64,000 nucleotides of DNA. Source: Aradus depressus. Lineage: Eukaryota; Arthropoda; Insecta; Hemiptera; Aradidae. Shown in pieces: positions 32,280 to 40,696 of this stretch. The DNA lies in NCBI GenBank assembly GCA_963662175.1, contig OY759216.1, positions 41,619,087-41,683,086 of the forward strand, read 5' to 3'. Made by a program: the position numbers and the translations under genes. Position 1 is the stretch's first letter. The number at the start of each line of letters is the position of its first letter. Under the pieces are notes generated by a model. The model ran no database searches and had not been told where the DNA came from. It worked only from the letters and a program-made list of their open reading frames with translations.

Positions 32280-33727
32280 CATGTCAAGAGCCACCCAGGA
32301 GTTATTAGAAGTTGACATTAATGAAACCCGGGAAGATATCCCTCCTTGGACATTTAGGAAACCCCTCTGCAATCTAGAGCTGAAAGGCGAAGTCCACAAA
32401 GCCTCAACCAACCAGGAAGAGATCAAGCAGAGATTTCTTTCTGTTCTGAGTCGCTTCACGGGTCATAGAGTCATCTATACCGATGGCTCCAAAGTAACCG
32501 GGTCTACTGCTTGTGCTTTCACGGACAACCTAAGGGAATATAACTACAAATTGCATGGGCTTTGTAGTGTTTTCACAGCGGAGCTGACAGCTGTTGGGTT
32601 CGCATTATATTATGCCCTGTCCGTCCAGGAAAACGAGATTGCGATCTGTACGGACTCTCTTAGTGCACTCCAGAGCCTGGATCGCATGTACTCACCCCAT
32701 CATGCCGTCTACAAGGTTCATCGCTATGTCGCCATGCTGAGAGAAATGGGAAAAAGAGTGGTCTTCGTCTGGGTGCCAAGCCACGTCGGAATCCCAGGAA
32801 ACGAGCGAGCTGATAAAGCTGCTAACGCGGTCCATGACCTGATTGAGATTTGCAGAACCCCACTGACCCCCAACGAAGTAAAACGCCCCCTACTCCTAAC
32901 AATAAAAAGACACCGGGAGCAAATGTGGGAGGAGGTGAACCCGAACAAACTTAAATAAATCAAGAAATCGGTATCGCCCTGGAGTTCGTCTACAAGAAGC
33001 TGCAGACAGGAGGAAGTGGCCATCGCCCGGCTGAGAATCGGGCACACGCGGCTCACCCACGATCACCTGATCACAAGAGAGCAGCCCCCCAGGTGCAATC
33101 ATTGCCATCTCAGGGACAGCCCCTCCAATCTGGATAGAGTCATTAATTTCTTAAAAGAAACTGGGCTATACCAAAAAATGTGAGCTCTACTGTCTGCTAT
33201 CATTTGCCTATTTTAGGTCGCTCCGCCAGTTGAGTGGGGCCTAAACAGCCCATGGCGGGTCCCCCTGGGGGTCTGGGGGCCCGGGGAGGGGGGTTCTGCG
33301 TGGGACCCTCGGGTGGCCGGCGGGCACGGCTGGCAGGATGGGGGGGCCTGGGGCGGCTCCGTCGGGGCCTCTGGACTGGAACGGTCCCGGACTTGGAGGG
33401 TGTGGACGGCTTTCCTCACATGCACACCCTCGTCCTCAAGTCCCATTAACTTCACGATTAAGCTAAATGCTTCATATACTTGAGTGAGTGGCCCGGCGGT
33501 GCCGTTGTCTTTGTCCCCCGGTCCTGCCTGCCTGTTCGTTGGTTGCCCTTGGTCCTATGCTTGGCCTTCCCTGGGCCCCGTGGCCCCCTGTGGGATCCGT
33601 TCGTCTGTTCCTGTCATCTGCATCAAGAGTTCGCTGGCTTAGTTAGTGCAAGGAATGTAACAAGATAGGGCGATAATAACCGAAGTAGTTGTTCGCCCAA
33701 AATAACCAACCAACCAACAACCAACAA
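32280..33727 (+). mobile_element. 5'-truncated non-LTR retrotransposon with RNase H
   Basis: The insert is bounded by a 12-bp direct repeat TAATTAAAATAA (32268-32279 and 33728-33739). It carries the end of a polyprotein (32281-33183), a G+C-rich 3' UTR and a tail of AACC-type repeats (CCAACCAACCAACAACCAACA). The endonuclease and RT domains are absent, as expected from incomplete target-primed reverse transcription. RNase H places it in the I/R1/LOA-like side of non-LTR elements or an RNase H-bearing Jockey relative. Confidence 0.92.
32281..33183 (+). pseudogene. retrotransposon polyprotein C-terminus: RNase H plus zinc knuckle
   Basis: The first 225 codons are open, then an in-frame TAA (32956-32958) interrupts a frame that otherwise continues to TGA at 33181-33183. 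Residues from about 63 form an RNase H domain: YTDGSK (D68), FTAELTAV (E101), ICTDSLSAL (D125), WVPSHVG (H168) and GNERADKAA (D178), so all catalytic acidic residues and the histidine are present. The segment before it (PPWTFRKPLC..ASTN) is the usual linker in these polyproteins. After the stop, RLRIGHTRLTHDHL and PPRCNHCH match the knuckle, but the later Cys/His pattern is lost, probably by deletion. RNase H would remove template RNA during retrotransposition. The ATG at 32281 lies at the truncation point and is not a natural start. Confidence 0.88.
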
Positions 33728-33890
33728 TAATTAAAATAATTTAGTAAATAAAATTTAAATTTTTTTATAATAAAAATAAATAAACCATCTAAAATTATAG
33801 TTAGATAATTTTATTTATTTTTATTTATTTATATTTGTTTTTATTATAAAAAATTTTAGGTTTATTTCAAAAATTTTTATTTTATCAGGT

Positions 33891-34263
33891 TTTGGAGGGG
33901 TAGATACTAAAGTTCAATTGGACAATGTTTTCTACAAGAAAAATATATATTCAAGTTGAACCGTTAGGGGTGTATAACTTTTATACTGGTGTAATCCAAC
34001 AGAAGATATAAGGACTCCAAAACTCAGGATTTTGGAAACAAAAAATTGTTAAAGTAATACAACTGCAAAAATTATACTTCTGATAATGCTCAGGGTCAGT
34101 TTTTTTAGAAGGTGATGGAAAATTCACAGACATTAAATTTCATTAAAATAGACAATTAAAAAAAAAAAATCTGGATATGTATAGCCTAACTTTTTGTATG
34201 AAGTTTTCAATGAATGGATCAGTTAGGAATATGTTTCTTAAACTTCTCTGGGATGTTGAAACG
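33891..34263. other. stretch without recognised gene
   Basis: No supported feature is seen. Confidence 0.45.
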
Positions 34264-34440
34264 TTGATTTTTTTTCTCCATTTCTTCCAGAGGTGTCTTC
34301 TTTTTTCTTTTTTGACAATATTTCGGGACACTTTCACGTCCCTTCTTCTGGTCACTACGAACCAAATTTGTTGTCAAAAAAGAAAAAAAGAAAAAGGATT
34401 GCTTCTCTGGAAGAAATGCCGGAAAAAATCAACAGTTAGA
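34264..34440. mobile_element. fold-back element family J, copy 1
   Basis: Inverted arms GTTGATTTTTTTTCTCCATTTC, TTCCAGAGG and TCTTTTTTGACAATAT on the left face TTGTCAAAAAAGAAAAAAAG, CTCTGGAAGAAATG and GGAAAAAATCAAC on the right. The unit between them carries a hammerhead-like motif. A relative is at 60600-60770. Confidence 0.6.
34313..34354 (-). ncRNA. hammerhead-like motif J1 (box CAGAAGA)
   Basis: On minus: stem I UGAC, box CAGAAGA (second base A, not U), extra A, stem II GGGAC/GUCCC with loop GUGAAAGU, GAA, palindromic AUAU, U, stem I GUCA. The architecture is complete, but the box departs from CUGANGA at a base known to matter for catalysis. Confidence 0.42.
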
Positions 34441-35905
34441 AATGAACAAACAGAAAAAAAAAGTAGGAAAAAAACAGGTTGGATATCATACTGGTCATAG
34501 ACATCGTGACAGAACACAGACATAAAGGGAAGAAAAGTACGAATTATATTTAAAGGGACATATGATACTCTCAAGAGAAAACCTCGAGGTGGAAAGAAGG
34601 GAAGATAGAGTACAATGCGTGTCAGTTTCCACTTCCCGTTGATTGCCAGCCACACAAAAGCAGAGATATGAGTTGTGGCTAGACCTAGTTCCAAAAATCA
34701 GAGAAGTGCCACACTTTCCTTCAGATGGAGCGGTGTCCTGCATCCTTCAGCTGTGTGCAGTATACCGCACGATCAAAACAACATAAAAATCACCGAGGGC
34801 TTTATAAAAAAACTAAACCAATAATTAAAAAATAAATAGCTATGAAAATTCACTCTAATCTTCCCTTCCATAAAAATCCCGTTGCTCATGTTCCCATCCA
34901 GACTATCCTCCTCGAAGACTAAGACGTGGTGGCTTAGAGACCTTAGAGATTTCTTTATGTACTTTACTTTTTTCTCGTTTTCCGTCTTATTATTTTGTAT
35001 ATGGGTAATTATTCGTGAAATCTGCCACCTCTGTGTCCATATTTTGCAGCTGTCTTAAAGGGTTTGCATGGTCTCAAATGAAAGCTTGGAACCTCTACTT
35101 TTTTTTGTCATATGCCTCCATAGCGATTTTATCATCATCCGCTGAGCTATACTCCCCCGAAACCGACAACTGCACATTGTAAAATCACAAAATCGTCATT
35201 TTAAGTAATATAATCATAATTTTCAATTCTTTTCAGGATGGAATCGCATTTTTAGCAAAAAATACACAAATTTGGTCTCTTGCGAAATTTTCCAAAACGA
35301 CTCCGATTTAACGAACGGAGCATTCAAAAAATTCCGTTTTCCCGATACTCAAAGCCCGGTAACACGCATATATCGACAGATTGGGAAAAATTTGCAAGAA
35401 CAAAAAATGTTTTTTTTTGATAGTTAAATACATGAAAGTAGGTCCGAACGTTAAAAACGAAGTTTTGAAAATCCAGTATTTCAAGTATCTCGTAAGTCGC
35501 TTTTCGTCACAGTTTCACGAGCTCTAACTAAGATATTTACACCTCTCTGATGAAGGTATAGAGCGCTCTGAGGTCAGCGAATAGACGGAAGAGCGGGGTG
35601 TGTATGCAAAAATATAAAAAATGCGACCTACCTTAATTTAATGAAAATATTTGTTATAGCTTGGTCGACCTTGGCCTTTAGAACCCCCTCTGTGTTCCCC
35701 CTTCTATCAGTAGAGCTACTATCCTAAGAAAACTGAGACACCGGACTGTAACTTTCTTACAGGACGTGTTTGGACTGGCTGGCCACTTAGGCTCTTCAGC
35801 TGTCAACCAAGGAGTCCACTTGCTCCTCATTCTAATAACTGCAAAACACAGGGCGAATATATGAATACAATGTTAAGTAAATGAATACGCGCCTTCCAGA
35901 TGTGT
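34441..35905. other. long stretch without recognised gene
   Basis: Short frames on both strands near 34495-34743 and the moderately complex stretch 35030-35650 match no family I can name. I see no exon with good splice signals. Confidence 0.4.
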
Positions 35906-36033
35906 TTAGTTCCTCCAGCTTTACAAAGTATAGGGTAAGTTATGTAAGCGGTGTGTGTGTGTGTCTGTGAACACAATGACTCCCTTTTTTATCGAACACT
36001 TATATTGTCTAATTCCACATACAAATACATAAA

Positions 36034-36069
36034 TGTGTACCGGTTTCGGCTTGCGCCATCGTCAGCACA
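36034..36069 (-). ncRNA. hammerhead-type ribozyme motif B-left
   Basis: On minus: stem I UGUG, box CUGACGA, extra U, stem II GGC-GCAA-GCC, GAA, palindromic stem III ACCGGU, site A (GUA), stem I CACA. Stem I pairs perfectly over four bases and both boxes are intact in only 36 nt. It is the most compact motif in the window. Confidence 0.7.
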
Positions 36070-36174
36070 AGGTTAAACTATAATGGAGATATGAGCTAGA
36101 CAGATATATGTATATTGACTTAAGAGTATATATTTTATTCTATTTTGGTTTCTTGTTATTTTCTCGTTTTCATT

Positions 36175-36210
36175 TGTACTGACGATGACGTAAGCCGAAA
36201 CCGGTACACA
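36175..36210 (+). ncRNA. hammerhead-type motif B-right, weakened
   Basis: It has the same layout as 36034-36069 with three substitutions: stem I UGUG became UGUA, stem II GGC became GAC and loop GCAA became GUAA. Boxes CUGACGA and GAA and stem III ACCGGU are unchanged. Confidence 0.5.
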
Positions 36211-36420
36211 TTTATGTATTTGTATGTGGAATTAGACAATATAAGTGTTCAATAAAAAGTGCTTTATTTATCACCTAGTACTAAGTACTATGCAGCAAAA
36301 AATGTATATGTATCCAGAATCCTCTAAAAGTGACACTTATTGACTTTCAGCCAAATCGATCACAGGGAAAGGGTGGTTAGAGGGGAGGCTTAGTATAAAA
36401 ACTGCAAAATTGACCCACCC

Positions 36421-37280
36421 CGTTCCGTTCACCTCTATGCTGTTTCATGTTTCAGATCTGAGAAACGTACTCTTTACGGCATATTTCCAATCAGAGGACT
36501 GTTTTTGTGAATAAATTTGGAGAACACTAAAAATAATGTGATAATACTAATTGATTATAAAGAATTATTCGATCAAGTGCAATATTTCGCTACCAGTGCC
36601 AGCCCGAGTCTATTTACAGGGTGAGCGAGATCTAAATTTGGCACCCCTCTCCCACCCTTAAATATAAACTAGACCATCAAGTAGTAGCAAATGAAAAAAA
36701 AAAAAAAAAAAAAATTGAAAATGTTTTTATTACATAATCAAAAATGAAAAATGAGCAATTTGACTTATAATCAAGAAATTAAAATTTAACACAACATGAA
36801 CTGATTCATGACTCATTATCATTGCATAAAAACGAAAATATTATTTTTATTTAATACTCGTAAATATTATTAAAGATAAGATAATATGTTGATGATGACA
36901 ATATCTACCTACTTAAAATTGAAAATATGAATAGTCATCTGTTAACATGTCTTGTCTGAAAAAAATAAAAATTGAAATATTTTTTTCAAATGATGGATTT
37001 TGGCGCTCCTCCGACCCGGCGGCTGCTCATCTCGCCATTAGGTAGGGCCGGCTCTGTTTGCTACGTTCAAGCTAAAGGAAGTTTACACGGGAGAGCATGG
37101 CAGAAGGTACCTTACTATTCAACATACTATATTCGCATTTCGGCATGCATAGGAGCTTAGTGCATTTAGGCAGCTAGTGTAACAACTCAAACAAGTCAAA
37201 CAGGTGGAATGGGCATTTCGATCTGTTGGTTGACAGTGGAAAACACTCACTCTAGGCATAATAGAATTACATTTTTACTG
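36421..37280. other. stretch without recognised gene
   Basis: A poly-A run of about 23 bases lies near 36692-36714. The frame at 36972-37160 is unassigned. Confidence 0.45.
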
Positions 37281-37345
37281 TTAAAGAGGACAATTGGGTT
37301 CTAAAGAGGATGATTGGGTCTAAAGAGGACGATTGGTTCTAAAGA
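37281..37345. repeat. short tandem repeat, unit about 19 bp
   Basis: TTAAAGAGGACAATTGGGTT, CTAAAGAGGATGATTGGGT and CTAAAGAGGACGATTGGTT follow one another, about 3.3 units. Confidence 0.8.
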
Positions 37346-37817
37346 GAACAGGTCCACAAGTAAACTATACCATCCGTTTAAAGGAATCAATAGAATGGAT
37401 GAGAGAGCCTATAAGAGAGGAAAGTAGAGCTGGAGTTGTGGCAGAAGAGAGCCAGGGAGGCGAGGTGTCTCTCGGGAGGATCTGGAGGTGGCTGCTGATT
37501 TATAGATGGAAGAGAGTTGGGCTAACAAAATGAGTGTGTAAATCTGGGGAAAAGTTTGTCTGTGCTCCACCCACCCGGCTTATAGATGGATACACACATC
37601 CTCTCGGAGATATATCCATCCGTTTAGAAGGCTTTTCTGTGTAAAACTAGCCGCTATGATCGTTCTTTCGTTTAAACGGAGAAACAATTAAATTAGAAAG
37701 CAAACACTTGGGGATGAGTGAAAATAATTTCTTTCGATTAGGGTAGGATTGACCAAGGATGTAATAAGAAGGAGAGATGAGGCTTGTGGTCGTATAAAAC
37801 AAACTTGTGGTATTTCT

Positions 37818-37855
37818 GCCAATCTTTTGGCACTGAGTGTACCTTCTTCAGGGCC
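37818..37855 (-). ncRNA. hammerhead-like motif K-left (G12 changed)
   Basis: On minus: stem I GCC, box CUGAAGA, extra A, five-pair stem II GGUAC/GUGCC with loop ACUCA, AAA in place of GAA, AGAU, U, stem I GGC. The first box is intact and the second lost its G. Confidence 0.45.
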
Positions 37856-38046
37856 TGTATTGACATATATGAAATATATTACTGCCTTAATGTATGTAGA
37901 TATGAATAAAGAAGTTCTACACAGAAAAGCCTTCTTTTTGGAGGTTCTCTTCAGTTGTTCACGCCTCACATGCCTCGTGGTTTGCTACACTTACCTATTC
38001 ATATCTACAAACATTAACGCAGTAATATATTTTATATATAATACAG

Positions 38047-38083
38047 GCCCAGAAGAAGGTACAATCAGTGCCGAAAGCTTGTT
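38047..38083 (+). ncRNA. hammerhead-like motif K-right (first box changed)
   Basis: Stem I GCC, box CAGAAGA, extra A, stem II GGUAC/GUGCC, GAA, palindromic AGCU, U, then GUU where GGC is expected. It keeps the second box and stem III that the left copy lost. Confidence 0.42.
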
Positions 38084-38135
38084 AGAAATTCCACAAGTTT
38101 GTTTTATCAACAAACCTGATCTCTCCTTATAGTTT

Positions 38136-39254
38136 CTTTCTTTCAACAAATAGTGACACATCAGGTGACAAGTTCAGGAATTTTAGGAGGGGATAGAGAG
38201 ATGAATGATTGCGCTGAATGATAAATGCTTCTAGGTTACTATTTTGGTACTCAAGCTCTTCAGGGAAATCGCTATTTATGCATCCTAACAAAATGACTGA
38301 ATCACCCAAGTTGCACTATTTGTGACATTGGAACGGTTCGCATAGTCTGGTTTAGCAGTTTTTCGTCATCGATCTACCTTCTGTACATAGCTCATTTCTA
38401 TTGCCTGCAGTCGACCATGAAGTTGCTTTAAGGGCGTTCACGACTACATATCGATGGATACTCGATTTATAACATCGATTTGTTGTGATTTATTTTTCTT
38501 CCAGCGTGATCCTGTTGAACTCAACTTGGACTTTGTCTTTTGAGGTTCTCTTCAGTTCCTCACTCCTCACGTGCCTCATGGTTCGCTACATTTACCTATC
38601 CTCTCCAGTCTATTAGTGAGGTGTTCTTCCTAGGTGCCTGCTATGCGGACAACTACCCTTCCTTTGAATGGTTAGCTCGACTTAGTTGCATCTGGGTTTG
38701 TATATCATATTGTTATTTTCTGGCCTGAAAATATCCCAAAAATATAGGTGAAGACGACAACGGAGAATATCACGGACTGTTTCATAATACACCATCTTGC
38801 GAAACCCTTCATTCTTGTCTTTAGCAATATCCATTTAGCTTATTCCCGAATGAACATAGGTTTTTCGCCTTGTCTGACATCGATTAAGCTGTACAGCTTA
38901 CTAATGATCCAATCTTCTGGAATAATAACCGGGATTTGCCCTTCATTACAGCACAGGGCGTGTTCCTCATTAATTATTGTTACGTCAGGGCGAATCTTTC
39001 TTCTGGAATTAAGCTGATTACTCAACTAATAAAATTCATTCTCATCTTATTTCGAACTCAACCTGCTCCTTTAAAAAACCTCTCACATTGTGCTACTTGC
39101 ATTCAGTAGAATTTTTAAAATATATTTTTTACTTTTTTAAATGAAATTTTTCAGTAGGTATTATTTTTTTTTTCACATTTATTTTGAAAGTTCCGACTGT
39201 GTATATACATCGCAATAAGAACATATGAGCAGAATAGAAATAAAAACACATCAC
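38136..39254. other. stretch without recognised gene
   Basis: TTGAGGTTCTCTTCAGTTCCTCAC and GCCTCATGGTTCGCTACA (38540-38595) repeat part of element K (GAGGTTCTCTTCAGTTGTTC, about 37938-37990), so a K-related fragment extends here. Otherwise nothing is recognised. Confidence 0.45.
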
Positions 39255-39799
39255 TTGAGTCCATTTAAGAAGCGGCTGGTCAGCACCACCGCCTCCTCAG
39301 GCAGGAGGTCACGCGGCCAACGTCGATTTAGTCGCCGAGGAGGGTTCCCCTGCAAGGACCGGACCGACATTGCTTCCACCAGTGTATGTTACTTCGTGTA
39401 AGAATGATATGTTTAGGTCATGATATAATGTTAAGTTTGAAACGTAGAATGGGTATTGTGTAGTTGATCGGAGAATTTTATTTTTAATTGCTTTAATTAT
39501 TTTGGTGCGTGAGGGCTTGGCAGAACACCAGAGCTGAACGCCATATGTCCAGATAGGTCTGATAATGACCTTGTAGTCTCCCAGTTAAAGGGTGAGATCG
39601 CTTGTTCTAGTAGTCTTTTAAGCAGTTCAAATCGTCGTTTTATTTTCTGTCGAATCTGTGTAACATGGTTGTTCCAAGTCAGTCGTCTGTCAATGTCGAG
39701 CCCTAAGTATCGTACGTCTTTGTCGTGCTTCAGAGGGACATTATTCAGCCATACAGTTGGGCAGTCACCATGTCTCAAGGCGAACGTAACATGGACCAA
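39255..39799 (-). pseudogene. Jockey-like reverse transcriptase C-terminus
   Basis: On minus the first frame reads VRYLGLDIDRRLTWNNHVTQ and IRQKIKRRFELLKRLLEQ. A shift then leads to RPIWTYGVQLWCSAKPSRTK, IIKAIKNKILRSTTQYPFYV and SNLTLYHDLNI. Another shift leads to PPRRLNRRWPRDLLPEE near 39300. This is the complete order of the Jockey-group thumb and tail with at least two frameshifts. It is related to, but not the same as, the copy at 43927. Confidence 0.82.
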
Positions 39800-39859
39800 T
39801 TTGGTTGTATTATTTTTTTAAACTTTTATTTGAACTGTTTAAAATTTGACAGATTATAT

Positions 39860-40332
39860 CCTCATCATCCCCAAGTTGTGACTTCAAATATGAAATTTCA
39901 TTAGATTTCAATAAATCGGCAGTTATTGAAATTTTTGAGTTGAGTCCCCCTCCCCCCTTCCTTTCTGCCGACTCCGCTAATTAATAAGTGTCGCCCTTGG
40001 ATAGGGTTTTGAATTCACATATGAAATTTTGTGTAGAGACATTCATTACAACGATAGTTATCGGAATTTAGTTTTTTATTAGAGCCTCCCCTCTTATCCC
40101 CCTTGTCCTTTGGTCGATTTGGCTGAAAATCAACAGGTATTGTCATCAGAGAGTTTTGGATTCACTTATAAAATTCAATTTATCGGGAGTTATTGTGTTC
40201 ACAGATTAACACAAACAGACTATATTTGGATTCTGGAGGTAGGAAACATGAAATTCCGTTGAAAACATTGCATTCAATTTGTGACCGATTAAATAACTTC
40301 CCCTATACTTCTTTTAGATGGGGAAGTAAAAC
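39860..40332 (-). repeat. family E repeat, copy 9
   Basis: Reverse copy with ATTGAGTTTTTGAGTTGAGTCC-type sequence, GTCGATTTGGCTGAAAATCAAC, TTATCGGGAGTTATTGTGTTC, GACCGATTAAATAACTTCCCC and terminal TATACTTCTTTTAGATGGGG. Confidence 0.75.
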
Positions 40333-40696
40333 AAATATATATATATATATTTAAAAAAACGCAAATGGATTATCACTCAAATCGGCCAGTGGAGAGGAGG
40401 GCTTAATTTTGAAAATCTCAATAATACGACTATTATCTGATACATTTTAGAACTACCCACACAGTTCACATTTTATTCTTACATAAATCTACTCTTCCAG
40501 TTTATATGTGATAAAGTTTATTCTAAGATCATAATATGAGATGTTATCGCTACAAGGAGAGGGAACATATTACGAGGTATAATATCCTGTTTGAAGAGAT
40601 TCTCTTTTAAAGATGTGATCTTTATAGTTTAATATAATCACATATATAATATTATGCCTTTTTCATAAAAATGTTAAAATATTTCAATGACTTCAG
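40333..40696. other. short stretch before the 54-bp array
   Basis: A TA microsatellite at about 40338-40352 is followed by AT-rich DNA. The sequence just left of the array (ATTTCAATGACTTCAG) does not resemble the repeat unit. Confidence 0.5.

Larger units (their letters stand above)
31991..33890. mobile_element. fold-back element family C, copy C2 (split by a LINE)
   Basis: It starts ATTTCACAGGTTGTCAAATAAG as in C1, with CTAGCCGGCTTTCGAGG, and the AT-rich body resumes at 33728 after the nested retrotransposon. The body ends ATTTTATTTTATCAGG around 33890; only a partial opposite arm is retained. Removing 32280-33727 and one copy of the 12-bp repeat restores continuity with C1 (CTAATTAAAATAATTTAGTA). 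Confidence 0.7.
35983..36275. mobile_element. fold-back element family B
   Basis: Two inverted arms of about 85 bp are CGAACACTTATATTGTCTAA plus TTCCACATACAAATACATAA on the left and their reverse at about 36177-36262. The centre is about 110 bp of AT-rich DNA. It lies inside a family E copy. The outer ends share TAGACAATAT with family N. Each arm holds one hammerhead-type motif. Confidence 0.8.
35910..36420 (+). repeat. family E repeat, copy 8 (split by family B)
   Basis: The 5' part is GTTCCTCCAGCTTTACAAAG, TATAGGGTAAGTTATG and GTGAACACAATGACTCCC. The 3' part resumes after the family B element with GTATATGTATCCAGAATCCTC and TTGACTTTCAGCCAAATCG. Confidence 0.75.
37745..38135. mobile_element. 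fold-back element family K
   Basis: The left arm (AGGAGAGATGAGGCTTGTGG, AAAACAAACTTGTGGTATTTC, TCAGGGCCTGTATT) is reversed at about 38040-38130 (AATACAGGCCCAGAAGAAGG, TTCCACAAGTTTGTTTTATC). The centre also has TATGTAGATATGAATA against TATTCATATCTACA. Open frames across it are by-products of the repeat. Both arms carry a hammerhead-like motif. Confidence 0.72.

Noticed and set aside
33213..33668. Proline- and glycine-rich frames on both strands
   Set aside because: They fall in the G+C-rich 3' UTR of the LINE inserted at 32280-33727.
36870..36905. TTGATGATGACAATATC as a hammerhead box
   Set aside because: There is no CUGANGA box and no GAAA within stem distance.
37749..38132. 127-codon frame across element K
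   Set aside because: It runs from one inverted arm into the other and is explained by the repeat structure.
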